Part shown: one piece after another, positions 8,124-18,186 of the stretch
Numbering within the stretch: position 1 is the stretch's first letter
How the letters are laid out: each line of letters begins with the position of its first letter
From: Cyclobacteriaceae bacterium
GTDB taxonomy: Bacteria > Bacteroidota > Bacteroidia > Cytophagales > Cyclobacteriaceae
NCBI GenBank assembly: GCA_019638285.1
Contig: JAHBUB010000003.1
Location: forward strand, 62,001-126,000
Direction of reading: 5' to 3'
Length of the DNA: 64,000 bases
Notes under the pieces: generated by a model
The model's database searches: none
What the model saw: only the letters and a program-made list of their open reading frames with translations
What the model was told of the DNA's origin: nothing
Program-made: the position numbers and the translations under genes

Positions 8124-10724
8124 TTACCTCCTCTTGTCTTTCGATTTCCTGTTTACTTTCTTGGCCACTTTTCTCTTTACTTTTTTAGCGGACTGCACTA
8201 CTTTTTTTGCAGTCTTTTTGGTTGCCTTTTTTACTTTCTTGACCAATGTCTTCACCTTGCTGACTACCTTTTTAGTTTTTTTGGCTGCTTTGCGTGTTAC
8301 TTTTTTAGCTGCTTTCTTAATCTTTTTGGGTGAAGCCTTTTTCTTTGCTGTAACCTTTTTAGAGGATGCTTTTTTTACTGTTTTCTTCTTTGGAGAAACC
8401 TTGCTGTTGGTTTTCTTTTTTGTAGCCGTCTTAGCAAGGACTTTCTTAGCAGCCTTTTTCTTCTTTGGAGATTTAGCAATCAGGTTCAGCGCTGAGCCTG
8501 CTCTAAACCAACCGATTTGACCTTCATTGTATGTATGGTTCACTTTGATGGTGTCCTTGCTTCCATCTGCGTGGTTTAGCACCATTGTTAACTGCTTATT
8601 GGGTGCAAAGCTTTCCAGGTCGATAATATCAATAGTATCATCTTCCAGAATTTTATTGTAATCGGCTTCATTGGCGAATGTAACACCAAGCATTCCTTGC
8701 TTCTTTAGGTTGGTTTCGTGAATCCGTGCAAAGGATTTTACCAATATCACCTTTACTTCCAAATGGCGAGGTTGCATAGCTGCGTGTTCGCGGGAAGACC
8801 CCTCGCCATAATTGTGATCTCCTACGACAATGGTTGGAACTCCTGCTTTTTTATAGGCGCGTTGTGTGTCAGGCACTGTTCCGTATTGGCCGGTCAACTG
8901 ATTCTTTACATTATCTGTTTTCTCATTAAAGAAGTTCTGCGCACCAGTCAATGTGTTGTTGGAGATGTTATCCAAGTGCCCTCTAAACCGCAACCAAGGA
9001 CCTGCCATAGAAATATGATCAGTAGTACACTTTCCTTTTGCCTTTATGAGTAACTTCATTCCCATAAGGTTCTTTCCATCCCACGGTTGGAATGGACTCA
9101 ACGCTTGCAAACGATTTGAGTCATTAGCAATTTTTACCTGCACTTTACTACCGTCTTTGGCGGGTGCCAGATAACCGGGATCTTTTACGTCAAACCCCCT
9201 GGATGGAAACTCAGCACCACGTGGTTCATCCAACTTCACTTGCTGACCTTCTTCATTAGTGAGCTTGTCAGTCAAGGGATTAAAAGTGAGATCGCCCGCG
9301 ATTGCAAAGGCTGTGGTAATTTCAGGAGAGGCCACAAAAGCATGTGTGTTGGGATTTCCATCGTTACGCTTTGCGAAGTTTCTATTAAAAGAGGTGATGA
9401 TAGAGTTTTTTCTGTTGGGATCATTGGAATGCCTTGCCCACTGTCCAATACAAGGACCACAGGCATTGGCCAATACTACGCCTCCCATTTTTTCAAAAAT
9501 ATCAAGAAAGCCATCTCTGTCTACAGTGTATCGCACCATCTCAGAACCGGGTGTGATCGTAAATTCTGCTTTCGCTTTTAGTTTTTTGTCTACGGCTTGT
9601 TTGGCCAGCGATGCAGATCTGGAAATATCCTCGTAAGAGGAGTTGGTACATGATCCAATCAATCCAACTTCTAATCGTTGTGGCCAATTATTCTTTTTTA
9701 CCTCTTCCGCAAATTTTGAAATTGGAATAGCCCTATCCGGTGTAAACGGACCATTCACGTGCGGCTCCAGCGTGGATAAATCTATTTCAATTACCTGATC
9801 AAAGTATTTCTCAGGGTTGGCATACACTTCCGGATCACCTGTCAGGTGTTCCTTTACTTTATCTGCAAGATCTGCTACCTCTTTTCTTCCGGTGCCTCGC
9901 AGGTAGTCCGCCATTTTTTCATCATAACCAAACGTGGAAGTAGTGGCACCAATTTCGGCACCCATATTACAGATGGTTCCTTTTCCTGTGCATGACAGAC
10001 TATTGGCTCCTGGCCCAAAGTATTCTACTACTGCACCTGTTCCGCCCTTTACAGTGAGGATACCTGCTACTTTAAGGATCACATCTTTGGAGGCAGTCCA
10101 GCCACTCAGTTTTCCTGTGAGTTTTACACCAATTAGTTTTGGGAACTTAAGCTCCCAGGGCATACCAGCCATTACATCCACAGCATCGGCACCACCGACA
10201 CCTATGGCAATCATTCCTAGCCCACCTGCATTTACAGTGTGGGAGTCGGTACCGATCATCATACCTCCCGGAAATGCATAATTTTCGAGTACTACTTGGT
10301 GGATAATACCTGCACCCGGTTTCCAAAATCCAATACCGTATTTATTTGATACTGATTCTAGAAAATTGAATACCTCTCCACTGGCAGTGATCGAATCTTT
10401 TAAGTCTTTTTTTGCCCCGTCTTTTGCTAAGATGAGGTGATCACAATGGACAGTAGAAGGAACTTTTACTTTGGGGATTCCTGCAGACATGAATTGCAAT
10501 AGGGCCATTTGGGCAGTGGCGTCTTGCATCGCCACGCGGTCGGGGGTAAACTCTACGTATGATTTCCCTCGCCCGAATTTCTCCATCTTCTGATCGGCAT
10601 GAAGGTGAGAATAAAGAATTTTTTCAGTAAGCGTAAGTGGTCTTCCGACCATTTTCCTTGCCTTTGCTATCCGGCCGGGCATTGTCTTATATACGGCCCT
10701 TATCATGTCTAAATCGAACACCAT
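8124..10724 (-). CDS. acn: Aconitate hydratase with a lysine-rich, histone-H1-like C-terminal tail
   Basis: Residues 1-751 are a mitochondrial-type aconitase, which interconverts citrate and isocitrate. The [4Fe-4S] ligands are Cys359 ([10 protein letters not shown]), Cys422 and Cys425 (ACGPCIGQ), and the active-site Ser-Arg is in [10 protein letters not shown] (640-648). Residues 752-866 (DNA 8127-8471) are extra: about 50 of 115 residues are Lys, with [14 protein letters not shown] and SPKK motifs as in H1-like nucleoid proteins. There is no stop or frame change at the junction, and the catalytic part is complete. The gene is followed 2 bp later by the ferritin gene, an iron-related neighbour. 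The tail probably binds nucleic acid; this is inference from composition. Confidence 0.93.
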   Translation of the reverse strand: MVFDLDMIRAVYKTMPGRIAKARKMVGRPLTLTEKILYSHLHADQKMEKFGRGKSYVEFTPDRVAMQDATAQMALLQFMSAGIPKVKVPSTVHCDHLILAKDGAKKDLKDSITASGEVFNFLESVSNKYGIGFWKPGAGIIHQVVLENYAFPGGMMIGTDSHTVNAGGLGMIAIGVGGADAVDVMAGMPWELKFPKLIGVKLTGKLSGWTASKDVILKVAGILTVKGGTGAVVEYFGPGANSLSCTGKGTICNMGAEIGATTSTFGYDEKMADYLRGTGRKEVADLADKVKEHLTGDPEVYANPEKYFDQVIEIDLSTLEPHVNGPFTPDRAIPISKFAEEVKKNNWPQRLEVGLIGSCTNSSYEDISRSASLAKQAVDKKLKAKAEFTITPGSEMVRYTVDRDGFLDIFEKMGGVVLANACGPCIGQWARHSNDPNRKNSIITSFNRNFAKRNDGNPNTHAFVASPEITTAFAIAGDLTFNPLTDKLTNEEGQQVKLDEPRGAEFPSRGFDVKDPGYLAPAKDGSKVQVKIANDSNRLQALSPFQPWDGKNLMGMKLLIKAKGKCTTDHISMAGPWLRFRGHLDNISNNTLTGAQNFFNEKTDNVKNQLTGQYGTVPDTQRAYKKAGVPTIVVGDHNYGEGSSREHAAMQPRHLEVKVILVKSFARIHETNLKKQGMLGVTFANEADYNKILEDDTIDIIDLESFAPNKQLTMVLNHADGSKDTIKVNHTYNEGQIGWFRAGSALNLIAKSPKKKKAAKKVLAKTATKKKTNSKVSPKKKTVKKASSKKVTAKKKASPKKIKKAAKKVTRKAAKKTKKVVSKVKTLVKKVKKATKKTAKKVVQSAKKVKRKVAKKVNRKSKDKRR

Positions 10725-10903
10725 ATTATTTAGTAGTCTTAGTTGAAGTGCTAAACTACTAAAAAGGGAGGGGATTTTGGAATCTCTTTATGGGTAAATG
10801 AGAGCGGTAACTTATAAGTTTCGGCCTTGAGTTTCTCGTCTCAAGTTTCTGGTTTCAGCGTTGTAAGTAGCTAAGTGATGGACTTTGAACTTAGAACCTG
10901 TAA

Positions 10904-11614
10904 CTATTTACTATTAATATAGTTGAGAAACTCTCGCTTAATATTTTCGTCCTTGAACTTCCCTGAAAAATAAGCTGTCCCTGTTTTGCTGTTGGTGTCT
11001 CCCACACCCCTGGAAGCAACGCACATGTGGTTGGCATCAATCACCACTCCCACATCATGGGTATTTAAAACACGCTCCATTTCCTTACCTATTTGCACGG
11101 TGAGGCGTTCCTGTACCTGTGGCCTCTTAGAAAAATACTGTACAATGCGGTTTATTTTAGAGAGTCCTATTACTTTGCCCGAGGAGAAGTAGGCCACGTG
11201 TGCTTTGCCATAAATGGGCACAAAATGATGCTCACAATGGCTGAAGAAAGTAATGTCTTTTTCAACCAGCATCTGGTCGTAGTTGTACTTGTTATCAAAC
11301 AGGCGTGCACTGGGTCTGTTTTTTGGATTCAAACCGCTAAATACCTCTTTTACATACATTTTAGCCACTCTCTTTGGTGTTCCGGATAGGCTATCGTCAT
11401 TCAGATCAAGGCCAAGGATGGTCATAATCTCCCTGAAATGCTTTTCTATTTTATCCACTTTTTGATCGTCATCCAGATCAAAAGCATCCGGTCTGACCGG
11501 TGTCTCCCAGGCGGAAAGCATATGATCGTCATCAAACTCCTCGTCCAGAGGTTTAATGGGCCGGATATTCAACGAAATTTCTTTCTGTCTCATAGAGTTT
11601 GATTTTAAGGTCAT
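10904..11614 (-). CDS. folE: GTP cyclohydrolase I
   Basis: FolE converts GTP to 7,8-dihydroneopterin triphosphate, the entry to folate and pterin (or, with QueD, queuosine) synthesis. Seen in the sequence: SGTPKRVAKMYVKE, the zinc and active-site segment FFSHCEHHFVPIYGKAHV, GLSKINRIV, RPQVQERLT and the C-terminal MCVASRGV with the third zinc ligand. The start is uncertain: ATG at 11614 overlaps the upstream gene by 62 bp; ATG at 11593 by 41 bp; ATG at 11521 (HMLSAWETP) not at all. The overlap and shared pathway suggest one operon with the upstream QueD-like gene. Confidence 0.93.
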   Translation of the reverse strand: MTLKSNSMRQKEISLNIRPIKPLDEEFDDDHMLSAWETPVRPDAFDLDDDQKVDKIEKHFREIMTILGLDLNDDSLSGTPKRVAKMYVKEVFSGLNPKNRPSARLFDNKYNYDQMLVEKDITFFSHCEHHFVPIYGKAHVAYFSSGKVIGLSKINRIVQYFSKRPQVQERLTVQIGKEMERVLNTHDVGVVIDANHMCVASRGVGDTNSKTGTAYFSGKFKDENIKREFLNYINSK

Positions 11615-11963
11615 ATTGAGTGTCTATATGTTGCCTAAGTATCCTCCAAATTACAATAGCAATGTTTTCAGCTGTGGGATTTAAGGATTTAAAATGGGCA
11701 ACATCAATGTTTAAGTTTTTATGGTCGAATTGTATAAGAATATGCTTTTTGATAAGATCACTCAAGACCTTCATATCAAAGACATACCCTGTATTAGAGT
11801 CTGGCTCACCAATAAGCGTTACAATTAATTCATAATTATGCCCATGGAAATTTGGATTATTACACTTTCCAAAGACCTGATCATTTTTCTCATCCGACCA
11901 GTCGGGATTGAATAACCGATGGGCTGCATTGAAATGTTCCTTACGAGATACGGCTACCTTCAT
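11553..11963 (-). CDS. 6-pyruvoyl-tetrahydropterin synthase / 6-carboxy-tetrahydropterin synthase family (QueD-like)
   Basis: The 136-residue protein has the zinc histidines of the family in FNAAHRL and FHGHNY, the catalytic Cys in GKCNNPNFHGH, an Asp-His pair in FDHKNLN and a pterin-anchoring Glu in LYETERNFVEY. Family members turn dihydroneopterin triphosphate into 6-carboxy-tetrahydropterin (queuosine pathway) or 6-pyruvoyl-tetrahydropterin. It sits directly before folE, which makes that substrate. Which product is made cannot be decided here, so no symbol is given. Confidence 0.88.
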   Translation of the reverse strand: MKVAVSRKEHFNAAHRLFNPDWSDEKNDQVFGKCNNPNFHGHNYELIVTLIGEPDSNTGYVFDMKVLSDLIKKHILIQFDHKNLNIDVAHFKSLNPTAENIAIVIWRILRQHIDTQYDLKIKLYETERNFVEYPAH

Positions 11964-12045
11964 GATTAAAGAACAAACACCAATTCAGACAAAAGGTTCT
12001 GCCTGTGACTTGATTAAGCAATAATTAAAGGAAATATGAGGTCAA

Positions 12046-12957
12046 TTAGAAGTTACTGAGTGAACGATCATGGAAACTAAGCAAGGACATTCTGACTCCC
12101 AGCATAATCTCATGGGTGCTGAATTGTGAGCCTACAGAGTTACCTGTGGGAACCTCAAAGGTGTACCCAAGCTTGAAGTGATCCTTTAATAAGGCGCCTA
12201 CCTGAATGCCATAGGTATTGAAATTCCGTGTGAAAACACCAGCGGTATACAACTGATCGATATTGACATTAAAATTCAAATCAGTGGATAAGGGGGAGCC
12301 TTTTACCGACTTCAATAATATTCCAGGTTTCAACCTGATGCGGGTGCCCATGTTAAACACGTAGGCTCCGAAAAGATAAAAGTGTTGGTTGTATAAATCA
12401 AATTGCTCTCCCTGGCTGCTCTTAAAAGTCGTGCTTAACAAGCGGGGTACCGATAGGCCCACGAAAAATCTTTCGCTTTTCAGGATAGCGCCCGCACCAA
12501 TGTTGGGCTTGCTTAAATTCTCATTTTCTGTAAAAGCCGGATCTCCTGCATCGGCCAGGTTCAATTGATTATAATCACTTCGAAAATTGACCACCCCGGC
12601 CTGCATACCGAAACTGAAAGTCATGTCCTCCAATTGTAGTTTATAGGATCCTGCCACCTGAAACTCGGTATTTGTAATATTACCAATCTTATCTTGTACA
12701 AGAAGTACTCCCGCGCCTACGCGATTATCTACCAGAGAGATATGCCCATTGAGGTTCACTGTAGTGGGGTTTCCTTCAAATCCTCCCCACTGGGTGCGAT
12801 AGGAGAGTGAGGCATTGAAGTTGTTGTTCAAACCCGCATAGGCAGGATTGATCACCATCGGATTGTTGATGTACTGGGAATACAGAGGATCTTGTTGACC
12901 AAAGCTTAAGCTTATGAAAACAAGATTAATAATGATGACAAGTAGATGTTTTTTCAT
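12046..12957 (-). CDS. PorP/SprF family T9SS-associated outer membrane protein
   Basis: The 303-residue product has a signal peptide (ending SFGQ) followed by the family hallmark QDPLYSQYINNPMVINPAYAG and then alternating beta-strand segments, as expected for an outer membrane barrel (GNPTTVNLNGH, KLGYTFEVPTG, HEIMLGVRMSL near the end). In Flavobacterium, SprF-type proteins are needed for secretion of adjacent type B CTD cargo such as SprB. Here it lies downstream, on the same strand, of three type B CTD proteins (13128-25716), which supports the same role. No other T9SS core component is in the window. Confidence 0.9.
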   Translation of the reverse strand: MKKHLLVIIINLVFISLSFGQQDPLYSQYINNPMVINPAYAGLNNNFNASLSYRTQWGGFEGNPTTVNLNGHISLVDNRVGAGVLLVQDKIGNITNTEFQVAGSYKLQLEDMTFSFGMQAGVVNFRSDYNQLNLADAGDPAFTENENLSKPNIGAGAILKSERFFVGLSVPRLLSTTFKSSQGEQFDLYNQHFYLFGAYVFNMGTRIRLKPGILLKSVKGSPLSTDLNFNVNIDQLYTAGVFTRNFNTYGIQVGALLKDHFKLGYTFEVPTGNSVGSQFSTHEIMLGVRMSLLSFHDRSLSNF

Positions 12958-13127
12958 GCTTTAATGTCAAATGATTATACTTTGTTTCTGGTACCTCCAG
13001 TTTTAGGTGCAACAATAACGATTAAAGGTATAAAATTCTCCAATTTATATTCAGGTTTTGAGGGTTAAACGGTCTATTAACTATTCACATAAACATGCGA
13101 TACAACCCAACAGTTTTCTGCTTTAGA

Positions 13128-16100
13128 CTATCTCTTTAAGGTTAAATATCCGGTTAGCTCCGATTTTCCATCACTAAATTCAATCTTATAGAAATATACT
13201 CCATTGGAAAGCTCTTTTCCACTATCGCTCATCCCTTCGAATCTATTTGTATCATTATTGTAATCAGAAATTTCAGCGACTTTATCACCCCATCGGCTAT
13301 AAATAGTCACCTTGTTTTGAGGAGACAGCAAATCTATATTACGAATAAACAGGAAATCATTTTCCCCATCATTGTTGGGAGAAATTCCGTTGTATACAAC
13401 AACATTTCCATCAACTTCAATGGCAATTTGAGCGGCACTGCATGATCCATCAGAGTCGCATGCACTAATCGTTACAAAATCAGTTCCGGTAAAGGAAAGC
13501 CCGCTATAATCAATACTCAAAATACCATTTGTAATCAAAGGTTTACCTATTGTAAGGGGTGTGGGTGATACATTGCGGATGATTTCAAAGGAGTTGGGAT
13601 CTAAATTTCCATCCGGATCACTGATAACATCTGCGAGAACAAGCTCAATCTTTCCCCCAAGTATGGTGTAGAGTTTGTTGGTTGCTATGGTTGGCGGTTG
13701 ATTCGGTGTAGGTGCTAAAATTGTTCGTATCTGAGGTATTGGTGCCGTAAAATCCACATCGTACACCTTAAATTCAATACGTTTATTGCTGGCTGTTGTC
13801 CTGCCTCCTTTCCTTCCGTTCGATAAGGTGCCCTTGTATTCATACATCACCGTGCGTAAAATGCTTTGATAAACATTTGCGGAAGCCTTTCCCTGCAGCG
13901 TCAATACACCCGTAGTGCTATTGAAATTCCCCGTTACCGGACTTTGGGTAGTAACACTTAGTAGATCATCACCCGTCTGATAGTTAAGAATCTGAATAGT
14001 AGCGCTTACAATCATGTCGTCATCCTGATCAACCAGCGTTAATTCATCATCAACGATAACTGGCTGTGAGCCATATTTTAGTATTCCTTGATTGATATTG
14101 ATAATAGGAGAGGGATTTCCGTTCTTATAATAGGATATCTGCCCGTCATAGTTACCTACCAATAAATCCAGGTCTCCATCTTTGTCCACGTCCATGAATG
14201 CCGGTGATTGATGGTAGCTATTGTTTGCATTAACTGTTCCAAATGGATTTCCAGGATCACCGTCATAATACAAAACAAAATTGGGATCATTGGCATTGCC
14301 AATATTTTCAAAATACCAGGTGTTGTATTTTCCCAGCACTATATCAAGATCTCCATCATGATCCAGATCAATCATTACTGTACGCGCTGTGCCATAGAAA
14401 TAATAATTATTATTAGGATTGATATCTCCGTCAATATCTGTTTGTTCAAATGAAGGTGATGATGCAGTTCCGGTATTTTTGTAATACGTGATATAGTTTT
14501 GATCGGTAACGATCATATCCTTTAATCCATCGCCATCAAGATCACCAAATGATGCACTATAATTTTTATTTGGTTCAGCTATATCGATAAACGGATTTTC
14601 GGCCCCTATTTTTTCTTCAAATATTCCATCATTATTCTGGAAATATTGGAATTTGCTTTCGTAGCCACTTTGACCCAGTACTAAATCTGAATCACCATCA
14701 TTATCGAGGTCTACAAGGATGGGTGAGGAGTAGTCAGGTGCATTATTTTCACCAAAAGGAGCCTGGGACCCAAGTTCAACTGATTTATTTCTAAACGCAT
14801 CAATTTCAGTCTGGTAGGTAAATAAGTGCAATTGGTTTTGTGTACCAGAATAGTAAGAGGAGGTGCGACCACCAATCATAACTGAAGGAGCAGAGTCTTT
14901 TAAAAGATTTCCAATGGTAATGTCAGCCCTGTCTCCAGTATCCACTCCACCAAATGGCTCCTCAAGATCAAATCGTTCTATAAATGGCTCCTCGTTATTA
15001 ATTCCGGTATTTTCAAGGTAAGCAATGGTTCTTTCGTCATTTCCAGAGTAGTAGTCGTAGTTGTAGCCCACTACAATATCCAAATCCCCATCCCCATCCA
15101 TATCGGCCAATGCTGGTGAGGAGTACTTGTCAACAGCAAAGTCTCCAAAGGGATAACCAGTAGGATTTACTCCACTTGTACCTGGAACCCATGTCCCCGT
15201 TTCCAATACAAATTCCACAGGACCTGCCGGTCCACCAACACTCGATTTGGAAGTATTTCTGAAATAATAAAGTCCTCCATCATAAGTGCCTATCACCAAA
15301 TCAAGGTCACCATCGCCATCCAGGTCACCAAAAGCCGGAGACAGGTTTCTGATGTTTAGATTTTTTACGGAAGTTGCCCATGCAGGTTCAGTGGCTGGAT
15401 CAAAAATGTTATTGTTATTTTTCGATTCCAGTATTGTGTTCTCATCTGTTTCGTAATCATACAACCCTATATATAAATCCAAATCACCATCTCCATCCAG
15501 ATCAGCAAATGTTAATTTTGCCCTCGTGTTATAGTTACTAGGGAGTACAACATTTGAAATTGGATTAGGATCCGCACTTTTATCAACAAATTTTCCATTG
15601 ACAATATCGAAATAATACAGCCTGCCATAATAATCCGTTACAACCATCTCCAGGTCAGCATCTGCATCCAAGTTGGCTAATACTGGAGAGGTATACCTAA
15701 ATTCGTCTGGCCATGTAACTCCCTGAAGCGGGTTTTCGCTGGCATTCGGCTCATCAAAAAATGGCTTTTCATTCGTGCCTCTATTTATAGAATAACGGAT
15801 CTGATCATATTGTGTGCCTTCAAAAAGATCTAAATCCCCATCTTTGTCAAAGTCCACCAGGAATGGTGCAGTGTAGTTGTAAGCATAAATGGGAGGGCGA
15901 AGGGGGTTTTCCAGTTTTCGATCGTAAAATGGTCCTATGCTTGATTGGGCTTGTACAGAATTACTATTTAATAGGAGGGCTATGGTAGCAGTTGCACCGG
16001 CTAATTTGAGTTGAGTGGATAGGGTCGATAATTTTCTTTTTAGCCTGTCAACTCTTTGTATTAATTCGATTTGTTTTCTACGTGAGTAGCGATAGAATTG

Positions 16101-16193
16101 CCCGGAGGTGATGCTTTTATCAAGCCTACGTCTGAATTTCTTATATTTATAAAGTGTTGCTCTATAAAAGCCTACTGAGGATAGGTGATTCAT
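13128..16193 (-). CDS. Large secreted VCBS/FG-GAP repeat protein with type B T9SS sorting domain
   Basis: The 1021-residue protein carries many FG-GAP/VCBS-type repeats with the calcium-binding motif D-x-D-x-D-G-D-x-D (FADLDGDGDLDL, MDGDGDLDIV, FGDLDGDGLKDM) between about residues 90 and 670, predicting an integrin-like beta-propeller. A cadherin-like region follows, then a gliding-motility-associated C-terminal domain (NGISPNNDGENDF, IYSRWGDKV, LSNGVYFYKIEF). It should be exported through T9SS and held at the surface. The N-terminus is odd: about 60 basic residues come before the hydrophobic signal core (ATIALLLNSNSVQAQ), an extended signal peptide. Function may be adhesion; no enzyme motif is visible. 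Confidence 0.88.
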   Translation of the reverse strand: MNHLSSVGFYRATLYKYKKFRRRLDKSITSGQFYRYSRRKQIELIQRVDRLKRKLSTLSTQLKLAGATATIALLLNSNSVQAQSSIGPFYDRKLENPLRPPIYAYNYTAPFLVDFDKDGDLDLFEGTQYDQIRYSINRGTNEKPFFDEPNASENPLQGVTWPDEFRYTSPVLANLDADADLEMVVTDYYGRLYYFDIVNGKFVDKSADPNPISNVVLPSNYNTRAKLTFADLDGDGDLDLYIGLYDYETDENTILESKNNNNIFDPATEPAWATSVKNLNIRNLSPAFGDLDGDGDLDLVIGTYDGGLYYFRNTSKSSVGGPAGPVEFVLETGTWVPGTSGVNPTGYPFGDFAVDKYSSPALADMDGDGDLDIVVGYNYDYYSGNDERTIAYLENTGINNEEPFIERFDLEEPFGGVDTGDRADITIGNLLKDSAPSVMIGGRTSSYYSGTQNQLHLFTYQTEIDAFRNKSVELGSQAPFGENNAPDYSSPILVDLDNDGDSDLVLGQSGYESKFQYFQNNDGIFEEKIGAENPFIDIAEPNKNYSASFGDLDGDGLKDMIVTDQNYITYYKNTGTASSPSFEQTDIDGDINPNNNYYFYGTARTVMIDLDHDGDLDIVLGKYNTWYFENIGNANDPNFVLYYDGDPGNPFGTVNANNSYHQSPAFMDVDKDGDLDLLVGNYDGQISYYKNGNPSPIININQGILKYGSQPVIVDDELTLVDQDDDMIVSATIQILNYQTGDDLLSVTTQSPVTGNFNSTTGVLTLQGKASANVYQSILRTVMYEYKGTLSNGRKGGRTTASNKRIEFKVYDVDFTAPIPQIRTILAPTPNQPPTIATNKLYTILGGKIELVLADVISDPDGNLDPNSFEIIRNVSPTPLTIGKPLITNGILSIDYSGLSFTGTDFVTISACDSDGSCSAAQIAIEVDGNVVVYNGISPNNDGENDFLFIRNIDLLSPQNKVTIYSRWGDKVAEISDYNNDTNRFEGMSDSGKELSNGVYFYKIEFSDGKSELTGYLTLKR

Positions 16194-16269
16194 ATGGTAT
16201 TGGAGTAGCAGATGAAGGTAGGTAAAAAAGAACCACTTTGTATTAGAAGTATACTAATTTTATCTAAAA

Positions 16270-16746
16270 ATGAGTTTTGGATTTGAAAATCAGTGGATTT
16301 CGCAGTCTGAACAAACCCAGCAAGAGGTTATTGACTTCTGGAATACCCATCAATTGCTAAAACCGAATGTATCTGGTATTGAGCGTGCCAAAGAGGTGGT
16401 TTGGGTGGTGCGCAATCCATCCAAAACAATTATTGGTGTTTCTACCGCCTTCAAAGCTCATTTTAAACAACTTCATAATAATTTTTATGTTATTCGGTGT
16501 GCTATTGCACCAGAGTTCAGAATTCCAGGTCTATTGGCAAAAATATTAGTTGATACTCGGGATTTCTTGGAGTCTATACACAAGAATGATCCTGACCCGT
16601 GTGTAGGTATATTGACTTTTGTGGAAAATCAGAGCCTTAATGCAAACAGAAGGGCGGTGTGGCCGGCTTCAAAAATGGTGTATGTAGGTTCGACCGTTGA
16701 CGGGAAGCAGATACGGGTGTATTATTTTAAGGGATCACGGATTTAA
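16270..16746 (+). CDS. Hypothetical protein, possibly GNAT-fold
   Basis: This is a 158-residue soluble protein without signal peptide or membrane segment. The central part (VVWVVRNPSKTIIGVST, NNFYVIRCAIAPEFRIPGLLAKILVDTRDFLE) resembles the strand 4 - helix 3 portion of GNAT acetyltransferases, but the acetyl-CoA pyrophosphate loop is not clear. It converges with and overlaps the P450 gene end by 4 bp. I do not recognise the family with certainty. Confidence 0.6.
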   Translation: MSFGFENQWISQSEQTQQEVIDFWNTHQLLKPNVSGIERAKEVVWVVRNPSKTIIGVSTAFKAHFKQLHNNFYVIRCAIAPEFRIPGLLAKILVDTRDFLESIHKNDPDPCVGILTFVENQSLNANRRAVWPASKMVYVGSTVDGKQIRVYYFKGSRI

Positions 16747-17948
16747 TCAATTGCTACTATTAACTTTGTCAGGCACCGTACCGAAATATTCTTTCCCCAA
16801 GTGAGATCTTGATCCACCAGATGTAGATTGGGATATGTTTTAAGAATAGCATTTATTCCCATTGTTATTTCAGCACGCCCGAGCCATTCACCCATGCAGA
16901 AGTGAGGGCCCCAGCCGAAAGTTAAATGTTTTTTGTTGACCCTCTCAAAATTCAGTTCATCAGGTTGTTCGAAAATGCGAGGATCTCTATTGGCGGCAGC
17001 GAGTACCACAATGAGTGAGGACTCGGGAGGTATCGTAACTCCGTTCACTATAATCTCCGTAGTAGTTATCCTTCCCAAAAGTTGCACAGGGCTATCATAC
17101 CGAAGAAGTTCTTCCATGGCTACAGGAAGTTTGCCCGGATGTACTTTGAGGTACTCATAAAGATGCCGCTGACGCAGTAGATGGAGAATACCAGTGCTGA
17201 TGCTGGCGGCTGTAGTTTCTTCTCCTGCTATAAATAAGAAAATACAAATGGATACCAATTCCTTTTCATTCAATTCCTTATCAATCTGGTTTTGCTGAAT
17301 CAATTGGCTGATCAACCCTTCATCGGGGTGATCAGTTTTAAGTTGGATCTGGTTAGTAAAATAGGTGATAAACTTGTTCGCTGCATCGCTTAATGCTACA
17401 AGCTCCCTGTAATTATGATAAAGGTTAATAGAACCGATCATTGTCTTACCTAAATCTTTTAGATATTCATAATCAGCGGGTGGTATGCCTAGCACCTTAG
17501 AGATGGTGAGAATAGGTAAGGGTTGTGCAAACTCATTTACCAGATCAAACTCCTTGTTCCTTATTTGGCTTAACAGGTATTCAATATTCTCAGCAATAAT
17601 ATTTGATATGTTCCGGTTAGTCCAGGCTTTGTTTACAAAATTGCGAATGCGCGTATGGTCTGGTGGATTGAGAAACAAGATGAATGAATGGATGGCCTCG
17701 TGGATATACCTTAGGTCGGCTTCCCCTTGGTTAAAATAATTAATACCCTTTTCAAACCATTCTTTGCGATTGCCCACACGTACTGCAGGGCTTTTAAGAA
17801 CTGACTTCACATCATCATAGCGGGTAATCACCCACTCTTTGCGGCTGGTACAATGGACAGGATCGTTTTCCTGCAACTGCTTGTACATGCGATAAGGGTC
17901 GCGGATATGAGCAGGGTCAAAGGGATTCCAGCGTATTTCAGTCGACAT
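16743..17948 (-). CDS. Cytochrome P450
   Basis: The 401-residue protein has all P450 hallmarks: the heme Cys loop FGWGPHFCMG, the I-helix oxygen-activation motif AGEETTA and the K-helix ExxR (EELLR). It is a soluble bacterial type without membrane anchor. P450s insert oxygen into substrates, using electrons from a ferredoxin system not seen nearby. ATG at 17948 (MSTEIRW) is chosen over 17963 because it reduces overlap with the upstream carrier protein gene to 11 bp. Directly upstream in the same operon lies a stand-alone acyl carrier protein, so the substrate may be a carrier-bound acyl or aminoacyl chain, as known for P450s of natural product pathways. This is inference. Confidence 0.92.
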   Translation of the reverse strand: MSTEIRWNPFDPAHIRDPYRMYKQLQENDPVHCTSRKEWVITRYDDVKSVLKSPAVRVGNRKEWFEKGINYFNQGEADLRYIHEAIHSFILFLNPPDHTRIRNFVNKAWTNRNISNIIAENIEYLLSQIRNKEFDLVNEFAQPLPILTISKVLGIPPADYEYLKDLGKTMIGSINLYHNYRELVALSDAANKFITYFTNQIQLKTDHPDEGLISQLIQQNQIDKELNEKELVSICIFLFIAGEETTAASISTGILHLLRQRHLYEYLKVHPGKLPVAMEELLRYDSPVQLLGRITTTEIIVNGVTIPPESSLIVVLAAANRDPRIFEQPDELNFERVNKKHLTFGWGPHFCMGEWLGRAEITMGINAILKTYPNLHLVDQDLTWGKNISVRCLTKLIVAID

Positions 17949-18186
17949 TGCAGTAATGATCAAATAGATAATCGGTAAACGCCCCCACAGTGGGGTAGTC
18001 CCAAAATAATACGGGATTCAATTCAAGCTTGTAGTGCGCTTCAATTTTGTCCAACACCACAATGCAACTATAGGAATCAAGCCCAAGGGAATGAAAGGAA
18101 TCTGTTTCCAAAATGGTTTCAGGGTTTGTAGCCATCATCTCTCCAATGGCTTTTTTTATAAAGGCAGAAAGTTCAGTTTTTTTCAT
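17938..18186 (-). CDS. Stand-alone acyl/peptidyl carrier protein
   Basis: The 82-residue protein has the carrier fold and the phosphopantetheine attachment Ser in LGLDSYSCIVV (usual core DSL; here DSY), followed by a helix with KIEAHYKLEL and PTVGAFTDYL. It is not the fatty acid synthesis AcpP: it is less acidic and sits between a P450 and a DUF4915 gene. It overlaps the upstream gene as ATGA and the P450 by about 11 bp, so the three are tightly coupled. It probably tethers the substrate for the P450. Confidence 0.85.
   Translation of the reverse strand: MKKTELSAFIKKAIGEMMATNPETILETDSFHSLGLDSYSCIVVLDKIEAHYKLELNPVLFWDYPTVGAFTDYLFDHYCNVD

Noticed and set aside
8110..8520. Plus-strand 136-residue ORF rich in Phe ([11 protein letters not shown])
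   Set aside because: It is the exact antisense of the lysine-rich aconitase tail (Lys AAA/AAG read backwards as Phe/Leu codons).
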